DNA of 64,000 nucleotides from UBA4582 sp002389265 (GTDB lineage Bacteria > Pseudomonadota > Gammaproteobacteria > Pseudomonadales > Azotimanducaceae), in contig CALSRT010000009.1 of NCBI GenBank assembly GCA_943788825.1, positions 1-64,000 on the forward strand, written 5' to 3'. Of this stretch, positions 8,119 through 16,772 are shown in pieces (position 1 is the stretch's first letter; every line of letters starts with the position of its first letter). The notes below the pieces were generated by a model. That model had not been told where the DNA came from. It did not search any database and worked only from the letters and a program-made list of their open reading frames with translations. The position numbers and the translations under genes were made by a program.

Positions 8119-9378
8119 ATGAACTTTGCCGAGATTGAAAAGCTGGAAAGTTGGGCCGACGTTAATCCATTTGATGTGCCACTAGACAAGATTGATATGT
8201 CACGTCCTGAGCTATTTGAGGCAAATGTTCATGAGAAGTGGTTTGCGCGCCTGCGCGCAGAGGATCCCGTGCATTACTGCGCAGAGAGCATGAACGGGCC
8301 CTATTGGTCTGTGACCAAGTTCGAGCACATCATGCAGGTTGATACTAACCACCAGGTTTTTTCATCCGATAGATCTATTTCTATCGTTGATCCGAGTGAT
8401 TTTAATCCAACCAATTTTATCGCGATGGATCAACCCAAGCATGACGTCCAGCGACGGGTGGTTTCCCCCGTGGCCTCGCCACGAAATTTGGCGCAGCTCG
8501 AGAGCGTGATGCGGGAGAAAGCCTGCGAAATACTCGATAGTTTACCTGTGGGTGAAACCTTCGATTGGGTTGATAAGGTTTCTATCGAAATGACTACTTA
8601 CATGCTGGCTATATTGTTCAATTTTCCTATGGAAGACCGGCGCTTATTGACTCATTGGTCAGATATGGCCACGTCAATAGAAGGCATAGGCAACTTTGAT
8701 CATGATGATGATTACCGTGAGCAAGAGTTGATGAAGTGCTTGGCGTATTTTAATCGGCTTTGGCATGAGCGAAAGGGTGACACCGGAAGTTTTGATTTTG
8801 TCAGCATGCTGGCTAATGCGCCAGACACAGCAGATATGATTGATGATCCGATGGAGTATCTTGGCAATCTACTTTTGTTGATTGTTGGCGGTAACGATAC
8901 GACCCGCAATTCCATGAGTGGCGGCGTGCTGGCGTTGAACGAGAATCCCGAACAGTATGACGCCTTACGAGAAAATTTAGACCTTATACCGAAGATGGTT
9001 TCTGAAATTATTCGTTGGCAAACTCCACTGCCGCACATGCGTCGAACTGCACTTGAAGACACTGTGATCGGTGATAAACAGATAAAGAAAGGTGACAAAG
9101 TTATCATGTGGTATGTGTCAGGCAATCGGGACGAATTGGCTATCGATAGTCCCCATGATTTTATCATTGACCGAGAAAAAGCCCGACAACATTTGTCCTT
9201 CGGCTTCGGTATTCATCGCTGTATGGGAAACCGCGTTGCTGAAATGCAATTGCGGGTGATGTGGGAAGAAATCATGAAGCGTTTTTCGTTTGTTGAGGTG
9301 GTAGGTGAGGTTAAACGCCTGCCATCAAACTTCGTGTTGGGTATTACTGAAATGCCAGTGCGCTTACATGCCAAATAG
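8119..9378 (+). CDS. Cytochrome P450, CYP153-like
   Basis: A soluble bacterial P450 of 419 residues without a membrane anchor. The I-helix oxygen motif GGNDT is at 257-261, the K-helix ExxR is E296-R299, and the heme-thiolate loop FGFGIHRCMG places the cysteine at 368. The segments IVGGNDTTRNSMSGG and SEIIRWQTPLP are hallmarks, as I recall, of the CYP153 family, which hydroxylates the terminal carbon of alkanes and fatty acids. It is clearly related to the P450 at 16773-18092 but diverged, for example in the B-C region. AGGAG seven bases upstream supports the start. No ferredoxin or ferredoxin reductase gene lies nearby, so electrons must come from elsewhere. Terminal hydroxylation is inferred; the substrate is unknown. 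Confidence 0.88.
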   Translation: MNFAEIEKLESWADVNPFDVPLDKIDMSRPELFEANVHEKWFARLRAEDPVHYCAESMNGPYWSVTKFEHIMQVDTNHQVFSSDRSISIVDPSDFNPTNFIAMDQPKHDVQRRVVSPVASPRNLAQLESVMREKACEILDSLPVGETFDWVDKVSIEMTTYMLAILFNFPMEDRRLLTHWSDMATSIEGIGNFDHDDDYREQELMKCLAYFNRLWHERKGDTGSFDFVSMLANAPDTADMIDDPMEYLGNLLLLIVGGNDTTRNSMSGGVLALNENPEQYDALRENLDLIPKMVSEIIRWQTPLPHMRRTALEDTVIGDKQIKKGDKVIMWYVSGNRDELAIDSPHDFIIDREKARQHLSFGFGIHRCMGNRVAEMQLRVMWEEIMKRFSFVEVVGEVKRLPSNFVLGITEMPVRLHAK

Positions 9379-9616
9379 CGTTTAGTAATTGGCAGTTTTG
9401 CTGGTGAAAATCTCGTTAACAGCGAAATAAGCCAAATCGTAATCGAAATGGCAATCGGGGCATCTATTCGATCACTCAAAAGAAATGTGAATGAGTTGTT
9501 TTAATGGATGGTCCCGCATTTACGCCTGACAAAACCAATTGCTTTGATAGCGTGAGGATCATGAATGGCGTGAGCTTCTTTCACATCAACCACCGCGGCC
9601 TGGGTGAGTATAAATC

Positions 9617-10264
9617 ATGACACTACCGACGAACATTGCACTTGTAGAGACCTTAGATGGCCTGGTTGCCATTAATGGTGAATCAAATGCGTCGACTCAA
9701 GCCAAAGTGATCGCTCGACTGGAGCAGCACTCGATCGGGTTTCTCGAACGTTGCCCGTTTCTTATTATTGCCACCCAATGTGGCGGTGAGGCCGATGCGT
9801 CTCCGCGAGGCGACTCGCCCGGCTTTGTGAAAGTGTTAGATGATACGACATTGCTGATACCCGAGCGGCCCGGCAATCGCCTGGCAGATTCTCTTACCAA
9901 TATTGTTAACAGCCCAGGTGTCGGTTTGATATGCCTGATTCCAGGTATGGCTGAAACCTTGCGTATCAATGGCAATGCCTACATCACCACTGAACCCTCT
10001 TATCTGCAACAGCTTTGTCATCAGGGTGTGCCGCCGAAGCTGGCTATCCTGGTTGATATCAAACAAGTGTACTTCCACTGCGCAAAGGCTTTTATTCGTG
10101 CCAAGCTATGGGATGCCTCCACACAAATGCCACGAACTGAAATGCCCACGTTAGGTAAAATTATCCTCGAGCAAATCAGAGGCGAGCAGGTGAGTGCCAA
10201 GGAAAGCGCTGCAGTTGATGAGCGCCTGGACGATGACATCAAAAACAACCTATACCACACCTAA
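9617..10264 (+). CDS. Pyridoxamine-phosphate-oxidase-like FMN protein (MSMEG_1061 type)
   Basis: A 215-residue split-barrel flavoprotein of the PPOX superfamily. The segment ADASPRGDSPGFV at about 57-69, with LIPERPGNRLADSL following, is typical of the group NCBI calls PPOX-type, MSMEG_1061 family. These bind FMN (or F420 in actinobacteria) and are presumed reductases or oxidases, not vitamin B6 enzymes. It lies 238 bases after the P450 and converges on the reductase gene with a 13-base gap. The preceding gap holds no other gene. Supplying electrons to the P450 is conceivable but nothing in the sequence shows it. Confidence 0.75.
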   Translation: MTLPTNIALVETLDGLVAINGESNASTQAKVIARLEQHSIGFLERCPFLIIATQCGGEADASPRGDSPGFVKVLDDTTLLIPERPGNRLADSLTNIVNSPGVGLICLIPGMAETLRINGNAYITTEPSYLQQLCHQGVPPKLAILVDIKQVYFHCAKAFIRAKLWDASTQMPRTEMPTLGKIILEQIRGEQVSAKESAAVDERLDDDIKNNLYHT

Positions 10265-10277
10265 AGTCCCCGATGAG

Positions 10278-11378
10278 CTAGCCTCTGTCATAGGCCGGAA
10301 TAATACGGCGATGCTGAAGGTCGCGCAGCCAGTAGCAGAAGCTCGCCGGTGTATCGTAGGCAGCGTTAAACCCGGCTTGCCTGATTTTTACGGTGCTGAC
10401 GAAAGTGGGCGAAGGGTTGCGCTTTGCACCATAGGCAAAACATAAATCTGCGTAGAAGTGACTCTCTCCCAATAACTGACCGAGAGGGATTTTCTGTAGG
10501 TTATATTTTGCTACGACCTGCCGCCAGAGTGCTTCTCGTTCTGGAATATAGACCGACAGAGGCGTGGGTTCTGGATCGCCCACAGGGACGCCGAGTGTGT
10601 CGGCCATAGCGGGCCACATGTCGAGCCAGGAAAAAACTTCACCGTTAGTCAGGTTGTAAGTCTCACCGCCAGCCTGATCATGGGTTGCGGCCCAAAGACA
10701 GGCATCACCCACAAGCCGAGCATCAACCGCTTCCCAGACGCCGTCGAGGCTGCCCGGAAACCCAAAGGCTAAGCCTTCTTCCCGGCGCAGGGCGGCATAG
10801 ATGCCGATGACTGGCGGCAGGTTCATCACGACGCCGTGGTTGGGTCCGACAATCAATTGTGGTCGAAAGATCGTAAAGTCGAAGCCGGAACTAACCGATT
10901 TTTCTTTGATGTAGTCTTCCTGGACCCAATAGAAATTCGGGTGATCAACTCGTGGTTGTGATTCTCTGGCGGGTATGCGAATGGGGCCCTGAGTGATGCC
11001 GTAGGCTTTAGTGCCTTGCAGTATCGTTACGTGCCTAAGTTGTGCATGCTCTGTCAGCGGGTCCAGTAGATTCCGAATCATTCGGCCGTTGGTTTCAATC
11101 TGCACCGCATCAGACCAACCCTGGACCAGGCCGGGTAGCTCGAACACCGCAGTGTAAACCACATGGGTGACGTCGTTGAGTTTTGCTGTCGTGGCTTTGC
11201 AAGCCTCACTGTCCTGCAGATCCAGCGCCACGTGCTGGAAAGGACCTGCGTCAATCAGATCGGGAAATCGACGTGAGCAGGCGATAACGTGCCATCCTGC
11301 CTTAATAAAACTGTTTGCCGCCGCTGTGCCCACCAGGCCGCTTGCGCCGGCGATCAATACAGTTTGATTAGTTTTCAT
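10278..11378 (-). CDS. PRISE-like NADPH-dependent enone reductase (SDR)
   Basis: An extended/atypical short-chain dehydrogenase of 366 residues. The dinucleotide loop GASGLVG is at 11-17, with CSRRFP after the second strand suggesting NADPH. Instead of the usual YxxxK it has K124 in QGTKAYG and Y150 in NFYWVQED, which is the pattern of the PRISE family (progesterone 5-beta-reductase/iridoid synthase), where Lys and Tyr sit in separate motifs and the enzyme reduces an activated C=C bond. FRPQLIVGPNHG is also family-like. It is followed downstream (to the left) by the convergent PPOX gene, and the ACAD pair lies upstream on the same strand. A role in reducing an enone intermediate of a terpenoid or steroid-like substrate is an inference. 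Confidence 0.75.
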   Translation of the reverse strand: MKTNQTVLIAGASGLVGTAAANSFIKAGWHVIACSRRFPDLIDAGPFQHVALDLQDSEACKATTAKLNDVTHVVYTAVFELPGLVQGWSDAVQIETNGRMIRNLLDPLTEHAQLRHVTILQGTKAYGITQGPIRIPARESQPRVDHPNFYWVQEDYIKEKSVSSGFDFTIFRPQLIVGPNHGVVMNLPPVIGIYAALRREEGLAFGFPGSLDGVWEAVDARLVGDACLWAATHDQAGGETYNLTNGEVFSWLDMWPAMADTLGVPVGDPEPTPLSVYIPEREALWRQVVAKYNLQKIPLGQLLGESHFYADLCFAYGAKRNPSPTFVSTVKIRQAGFNAAYDTPASFCYWLRDLQHRRIIPAYDRG

Positions 11379-11419
11379 CGACTATAGCAACTCTAAACTG
11401 TTGGGTACCGGCGACCATG

Positions 11420-12574
11420 TCAGGCGGCCTGACCTATTAACATGTCAGCCAGTATGGCACGGTGATATCTCGCATCGCCGAAGAGCATCTGGTTGTGCAT
11501 TTGACGCTTGAAGAACAAGTGCACATAGCATTCCCAAGTAAACCCGATGCCGCCATGAAACTGTACTGCTCGACTCGAGGCAAAGACTGCCATGTCGCTG
11601 GCGTTGGCCTTCGCCATGTGGGCAAGCTTCACCGTGTTCGCCCATTCCTGGCGCTCAGGGTCCGAATCGATAGCGCAGGCGGCGCTGTAAGCCAGTGACT
11701 TGGCGCGGTCAATGTCGAGCATGACATTCACCAGCGGATGCTTCACCGCCTGAAAAAATCCCAATGGTCGATCGAACTGAACTCGAGTATTAGCATACTC
11801 AACTGTAGTCTGCAGTAGCCACTCGCCAGCCCCAACCATGTCGGCAGCGATGACCGCCTGAATGGCGGGCAGGGCGTGTGCCAGTGCCGTATCGCCGGCA
11901 CCGGGTGCAGCGACTTCGATAGCAGTAACACCCGTGAAGCTGATATGAGCCTGGTCGCGGGTCAGGTCAATGATGCCATCCGCTGTAATTGCAACGCCAT
12001 CAGCGTCTGCCGCGACATAATACAAGCCGATACCTGCGGCCGAGCGAGCGCTGACGACCAGCCCTTCAGCCTTGCGGGCATCCTGGACAAACCAGGCAGT
12101 ACCGTTCAATTGACCATTGTCGATACTGACATCGGTATCTGTGGGTTCCCACGAGCCTTGCTGATTAGTGATAGCCAGGCTCATCGGCTTGCCGCCAGCA
12201 ATCTGTGCCAGGACATCGTTAGCCGCCGCTGAGTTGCACTCACGCAGAACAAATGTGGTATTAAAGGTCGAGATTAGTGGTGAGGGAAAAGCGGCCCGGC
12301 CAGCTTCCTCCGCCAGCGCCACAGCGGCGACTAAGGGCATGCCAATGCCGCCAGCGGCTTCCGGTACGCAGGCAGCGGTCCAACCGAGTTCTGTGATTTG
12401 CTGCCACAGGCCCTTGTCCCAGATGCACTCTATATTGCGATGGATATCAGGATTGCCGGCGACTTGCCGGTGTATCTTGTCGGCGCCGCAGTGATCGCTG
12501 AAGAATTTCTTGGCTGAATCCCGCAGCATGGTTTCATCTTCGCCAAAGCCGAAATTTTTAGGTTGTTCAATCAT
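11420..12574 (-). CDS. Acyl-CoA dehydrogenase, second subunit of a pair
   Basis: A 384-residue FAD acyl-CoA dehydrogenase. It has the N-terminal helical domain, a weakened middle beta domain and the C-terminal signature VQFHGGIGFTWECYVHL near residue 345. It is the shorter, more divergent member of a pair with the gene at 12598, 23 bases away on the same strand. Such adjacent long/short ACAD genes are known from steroid-degrading actinobacteria (FadE26-27, FadE28-29), where they form heterotetramers. The start at 12574 is preferred over the upstream TTG because AAGGA precedes it by seven bases. Which chain carries the catalytic glutamate cannot be settled by eye. The same design recurs at 61636-63965. 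Confidence 0.85.
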   Translation of the reverse strand: MIEQPKNFGFGEDETMLRDSAKKFFSDHCGADKIHRQVAGNPDIHRNIECIWDKGLWQQITELGWTAACVPEAAGGIGMPLVAAVALAEEAGRAAFPSPLISTFNTTFVLRECNSAAANDVLAQIAGGKPMSLAITNQQGSWEPTDTDVSIDNGQLNGTAWFVQDARKAEGLVVSARSAAGIGLYYVAADADGVAITADGIIDLTRDQAHISFTGVTAIEVAAPGAGDTALAHALPAIQAVIAADMVGAGEWLLQTTVEYANTRVQFDRPLGFFQAVKHPLVNVMLDIDRAKSLAYSAACAIDSDPERQEWANTVKLAHMAKANASDMAVFASSRAVQFHGGIGFTWECYVHLFFKRQMHNQMLFGDARYHRAILADMLIGQAA

Positions 12575-12597
12575 AGTCAATTCCTTGCCTTGCTCAA

Positions 12598-13842
12598 TTA
12601 TTTGGATTTCGGCATGCCGAGTACGCGTTCACCGAGAATATTCCGCTGCACTTCATTTGCGCCGGCGGCAATCGTAACGCCGAAGCTGTTCATATAAGCC
12701 AGCTGCCATTCACCGCCACCCAGTGCATTGTCATCATTGAGATATAAGCTGCTTGCGGCGCCTTGAATATCATAGGCAATCTCTGCCAGATCCTGGTTGA
12801 ATTCAGTGCCAATCAGCTTGTTTTGCAGTGGGATGCGCATGGGATGATCGATCAGAGCTGGGACGAGTGCGCGTCGCTGGTTTTGTCGAAATGCCTCTTG
12901 GCGAATCATGATCTTGATGATTTCATCCCGTAGCAAGGGATCGTCGGCAGCAGTTTTGCCGTTTCGATAGCTGGTTTTTGCCAGATCGACCAGCGCGGAT
13001 GGACTGCTGGTGTTGGCACTCTTGGTGTTTTCCTGACTCATGCCACCTGCCGATGGCGTCACCAGCTCGCCGGCACCACGCTCGTGAGACAGGGTCGTCA
13101 TGGCCACTTTCCAGCCAGCGCCAACAGCGTCAAGGCGATATTTGTCTTCGACAACCAGGTCTTCAAAGATCACTTCGTTAAAGCCAGTCTCACCGGTCAG
13201 CTTGATCAAGGGGCGTACGGTCACGCCTTTGCCGATAGCGGTTTGAATGGGCACGACGAAGTAAGACAGACCGTTGTATTTGTCGGTCTTGTCGGTACGA
13301 CACAACAGGATCATCCAATTCGCAAAATGCGCCAGCGAGGTCCAGACCTTGTGCCCATTAATAACCCAGCTATCTCCGCGTTTTTCGGCGAAGGTCTGCT
13401 GATTGGCAAGATCCGAGCCGGCGCCGGGCTCACTGAAACCCTGACACCAGATATCTTCGCCTGAGAACAGGCGCGGTAACAGTGTGTTCTTGACCTCTTC
13501 CTGGCCATGTAAAAGGACGGTAGGAGCCGCCATGCCCAGACCAATGATATTAGGAAAGAATGGCGTTTTAGCGCGCTGCATTTCCTGGTTGGCGATCGTC
13601 TGGCAGTTGTTACGGCCACCGCCGCCAGCTTCGACCGGGTAGTCGCAACCGACTAGACCTGCGTCAAACGCTGATTTTTGCCAGACCTGAAGCCACTGTA
13701 GCGCTGCAGGGTCACTCAGCTCCAGCGCACCTAAGGGAATTCTAACCGGCGGTTGACTGGGTTTGTTGGTGTGCAGCCAGTCTCGGCAGTAAGCCCTGAA
13801 CTCAGCTTGTTCTGGGGTGTCTTTTCGATCAGCGTCTGGCAT
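12598..13842 (-). CDS. Acyl-CoA dehydrogenase, first subunit of a pair
   Basis: A 414-residue acyl-CoA dehydrogenase. The FAD/substrate loop WCQGFSEPGAGSDLA is at about 133-147 and VWTSLAHFANW follows in the middle domain. The C-terminus ends with EVQRNILGERVLGMPKSK, the form seen in FadE-type subunits that lack the usual end. Residues 245-290 contain an insertion rich in Ser, Gly and Asn. It is the first gene of a leftward transcription unit with its partner and perhaps the PRISE-like gene. It faces the molybdopterin gene across a 153-base divergent gap. Substrate is probably a bulky or branched acyl-CoA, by analogy with actinobacterial heteromeric ACADs. Confidence 0.87.
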   Translation of the reverse strand: MPDADRKDTPEQAEFRAYCRDWLHTNKPSQPPVRIPLGALELSDPAALQWLQVWQKSAFDAGLVGCDYPVEAGGGGRNNCQTIANQEMQRAKTPFFPNIIGLGMAAPTVLLHGQEEVKNTLLPRLFSGEDIWCQGFSEPGAGSDLANQQTFAEKRGDSWVINGHKVWTSLAHFANWMILLCRTDKTDKYNGLSYFVVPIQTAIGKGVTVRPLIKLTGETGFNEVIFEDLVVEDKYRLDAVGAGWKVAMTTLSHERGAGELVTPSAGGMSQENTKSANTSSPSALVDLAKTSYRNGKTAADDPLLRDEIIKIMIRQEAFRQNQRRALVPALIDHPMRIPLQNKLIGTEFNQDLAEIAYDIQGAASSLYLNDDNALGGGEWQLAYMNSFGVTIAAGANEVQRNILGERVLGMPKSK

Positions 13843-13995
13843 AGAGCGGCTCCGGGGTGCGATGGATAAAGTTTAAAGGCGGAAACTAACCCATCGCCAT
13901 GAACGGATCAACGTCATTTATGACCAATTCCACGGGACTTGATCCCTTGTTCGGGATGCCGTTAAATCAGAGCTTGAGCGAAGCGGAGTAAAGCG

Positions 13996-16119
13996 ATGAA
14001 TGAGCCAAAAACTATGCCGGGTAAAGATCTTCGAAGTACCTTTTGCCGGGTCTGTGAACCTTCCTGTGCGCTCATCGCCGAAGTGAGTGATGGTCAGATT
14101 GTCAGTTTAAAGCCTGATCGAGATCATCCCGTGACCAAGGGCTTCGCCTGCCATAAGGGCTTGGCGACGCTGGACCTGCATAACGACCCAGATCGTCTGA
14201 ATTACCCGCAGAAGAAAGTCGGTGACGACTTTGAACGTGTGAGCTGGGATGAAGCGTCGCGAGACATCGCCACAAAACTCAGCGCCATCAAAGCGAAATA
14301 CGGCAAAGATGCCGTTGGCTCCTATTCCGGTAATCCGCTGGCATTTAACGCCCTGGCGGGCCCCGCCATTGGTTCGTTTCTGATCAAGAATGAAATTCGT
14401 CGAACCTTCAGCTCAGGCACCCAGGATTGCACCAATAAATTTGCCGGTAGTGAAGCGATGTTTGGTTCCAGCACGATTCATCCCGTGCCAGATATAGAGC
14501 ACACTGACTTTCTGCTGATATTCGGTTCGAATCCGCGAGTGTCACACATGAGTTTCATCTCCATTGCAGATCCTATGAAGGCGTTGCGTGAAGCCAAGAA
14601 CCGGGGTGCGAAAATTCGCTTCGTCGATCCGCGGATCAACGAGTCAGTGAAGGGGATTGGTGAAATCGTGCAAGTGAATCCAGATACAGACGTGTATCTG
14701 ATGGCCGCGATGCTGCAACACTTGGACCAAACTGGTCAGTTTGATGAGTCGGTGATTGGCGAGCATGGTGAACGCATAGAAGAGCTGCGCGCCTTCGTGG
14801 CCCAATATACCCCCGATCGGGTCGCTGCTGCTGTGGGTGTCGAGGCTGAATCCATTCGCACCCTGGCCGATGAGTTTGCCAACGCCGAGCGGGCGGCTGT
14901 GTATATGTCTACCGGGGTAAATATGGGGCGGCAGGGGACGCTGGCTTACTGGCTGTTATTCATGTTGAGTTTTGTGACCGGCAACCTGGATAAGGTCGGC
15001 GGCAATATATACTCCCTAGGTTTCTATCCTGCGGCTAAAGCGGGCCGAGTCAGAGCCGAAGATCCATTCTTCGACTCTCCCTTTGGTGAAATTCGTAAAA
15101 TCCGCGGTTCTCTGCCGGGTAATCTCATGACTGATATGATCCTGACAGAAGACAATCCGATCAGGGCGCTGGTGGTCATCTCAGGGAACCCGCTGCTATC
15201 GATGGGTAGCGGTTCGCGCTTGCGCGAGGCCTTTTCCCGACTGGAATTGGTGGTGGTCATTGATATTTATCCCAGTGCCACGGCTGAGTATGCGGACTAT
15301 GTCTTGCCGGCGACGGATATGTTCGAGCGCGAAGACCTCAACATGTGCGGTCTTGGCATGCAGGCTCAGCCTTTTGTTCAATACACCGATTTGATCGTGC
15401 CGCCGAAAGCCGAACGTAAGCCCGAGTGGTGGATTCTGGCAAAGCTGGAGCAGGCACAGGGTTTTGACTCTATTTTGGACGCAGCGGAGCTCCCGAACCA
15501 GATGGGGCGTATCGACCATATGTTACGCCAGAGTAATACCAGTATCAGCGAGATTCGGGCCATGCCCAGCCAGACCAATGTATTGCCTGCGCCAGACGCC
15601 GGCCGCTTTTATTCAGACTGGATTCAAACGGAGTCAGGTCGAGTCAATTGTTGCCCACCTTTGTTTGCTGAAGCATTGTTGCGCTGTGAAGCTATTTTTG
15701 AGGAATTGCAAGCTGAGGACCCGGGACAACTGAAGATGATCTCCCGTCGGACGAACTATATGATTAATAGCTGGATGAATAATCTGTCGGCCTTGAAGCG
15801 TCCCAGTCAGCAGACTAACCCCTTGTATATGCATCCGGATGACGCTCGAGCGCGAAACTTGGGTGATGGTTCCGCAGTCAGAATCTGGAATACCTTTGGT
15901 GATATCGCCTCAACCGTGTCGTTGGATGAGACGTTGAAACCGGGTACTGTGGCCATGACGCATGGTTGGGGCAATGATAAGACGCGAATGCAGGTGGCGA
16001 AAAAATATGCTGGCGTCAATGCCAACGACTTGTTGCCGTCGGGTCCGGGCAGCTATGAAAAACTCAGTAACCAGGCCTTCATGACGGGTATCCCTGTTAG
16101 CGTTGAAGTATGCGCATAG
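13996..16119 (+). CDS. Molybdopterin oxidoreductase (DMSO-reductase superfamily)
   Basis: A 707-residue bis-MGD enzyme. The N-terminus carries a [4Fe-4S] site C17xxC20xxxC24 with C52 as fourth ligand (GFACHKG). C146 in SGTQDCTNKF is placed where formate-dehydrogenase-like enzymes put the molybdenum ligand. The dinucleotide-binding C-terminal domain begins near 590 (NPLYMHPDDARARNLGDG). No Tat signal is visible, so it should act in the cytoplasm. No electron-transfer subunit is adjacent, unlike most family members. The stop overlaps the next gene by ten bases. GGAG about seven bases upstream supports the ATG. Substrate is unknown; oxidoreductases and non-redox hydratases both occur in this superfamily. 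Confidence 0.85.
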   Translation: MNEPKTMPGKDLRSTFCRVCEPSCALIAEVSDGQIVSLKPDRDHPVTKGFACHKGLATLDLHNDPDRLNYPQKKVGDDFERVSWDEASRDIATKLSAIKAKYGKDAVGSYSGNPLAFNALAGPAIGSFLIKNEIRRTFSSGTQDCTNKFAGSEAMFGSSTIHPVPDIEHTDFLLIFGSNPRVSHMSFISIADPMKALREAKNRGAKIRFVDPRINESVKGIGEIVQVNPDTDVYLMAAMLQHLDQTGQFDESVIGEHGERIEELRAFVAQYTPDRVAAAVGVEAESIRTLADEFANAERAAVYMSTGVNMGRQGTLAYWLLFMLSFVTGNLDKVGGNIYSLGFYPAAKAGRVRAEDPFFDSPFGEIRKIRGSLPGNLMTDMILTEDNPIRALVVISGNPLLSMGSGSRLREAFSRLELVVVIDIYPSATAEYADYVLPATDMFEREDLNMCGLGMQAQPFVQYTDLIVPPKAERKPEWWILAKLEQAQGFDSILDAAELPNQMGRIDHMLRQSNTSISEIRAMPSQTNVLPAPDAGRFYSDWIQTESGRVNCCPPLFAEALLRCEAIFEELQAEDPGQLKMISRRTNYMINSWMNNLSALKRPSQQTNPLYMHPDDARARNLGDGSAVRIWNTFGDIASTVSLDETLKPGTVAMTHGWGNDKTRMQVAKKYAGVNANDLLPSGPGSYEKLSNQAFMTGIPVSVEVCA

Positions 16120-16667
16120 GTCTGATTGCCGACACCCATATGCCCGGTTCTCTGGCAGAGCTTTGGCCCCAAGCCTATGCGGCTTTTCACGGGGTCGATA
16201 TGATTCTGCATGCCGGTGACCTGCATACCTTGGAAGTGGTGGATGAACTGGGGAAACTGGCGCCCACCTATGTCGCCCGCGGTAATGGTGACATGGACAT
16301 TGAGGATGAGCGCTTACGTGATCACTGGCTGTTTGAAGTTAGCGGCGTCAGCATTGGCATGATTCATCACTTTCCGTCGCCGGTTCGAAAGTCTTCGGAG
16401 CATATTTTCCGTTATGTGGAGAAGCACTTTGGTGATGTGGTGCCACAGGTTTTGATCTATGGCCACACACATCTTGAAGGTCTGCATCTGGTGGACAATA
16501 TGCTTTGCGTGAACCCGGGATCTCCTACCCTGCCCAGAAACCAGTCACTGCGCCTGGGTACTATCGGATTTCTTGATATTGAGGCGTCTCGAGTGACGGC
16601 CTCTGTGCACCAGCTAACTGATCATGGCATAGAGGTGCACGAGACAGTATTGCCAACTTGGATATAA
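16110..16667 (+). CDS. YfcE/MJ0936-type phosphodiesterase
   Basis: A small calcineurin-fold metallophosphoesterase of 185 residues. The metal motifs are in order: IADTH (D8, H10), HAGDLH, GNGD, HH (MIHHF) and GHTH near 119-122, then the family ending VNPGSPTLPR. Such proteins cleave phosphodiesters such as cyclic nucleotides or artificial substrates; the natural substrate is unknown. It overlaps the molybdopterin gene by ten bases, so the two are translationally coupled. A role in molybdenum-cofactor salvage is only a speculation from the overlap. Confidence 0.85.
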   Translation: MRIGLIADTHMPGSLAELWPQAYAAFHGVDMILHAGDLHTLEVVDELGKLAPTYVARGNGDMDIEDERLRDHWLFEVSGVSIGMIHHFPSPVRKSSEHIFRYVEKHFGDVVPQVLIYGHTHLEGLHLVDNMLCVNPGSPTLPRNQSLRLGTIGFLDIEASRVTASVHQLTDHGIEVHETVLPTWI

Positions 16668-16702
16668 AAAGATCCGCTTACAAAATTGCCGGTTAAAAGC
16701 CG

Positions 16703-16735
16703 AAAAAAAAGGTAGCTATGGAGCTACCTTTTTTT
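16703..16735. terminator. Bidirectional rho-independent terminator
   Basis: GGTAGCT, loop ATGG, AGCTACC, flanked by a run of eight A's and a run of seven T's. It lies between the phosphoesterase (plus strand) and the P450 (minus strand), and can serve both convergent units. Confidence 0.9.
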
Positions 16736-16772
16736 GCAGGACATTTTTTGCAGAACATTTTAAGCCTGCGAC

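Noticed and set aside
8119..9378. CYP125/CYP142 steroid P450 identity for the first P450
   Set aside because: Its I-helix and heme-loop context fit CYP153 more closely, though the surrounding genes would suit a steroid P450.
12168..12494. 108-codon frame opposite the ACAD gene
   Set aside because: Shadow frame; the minus-strand ACAD is complete.
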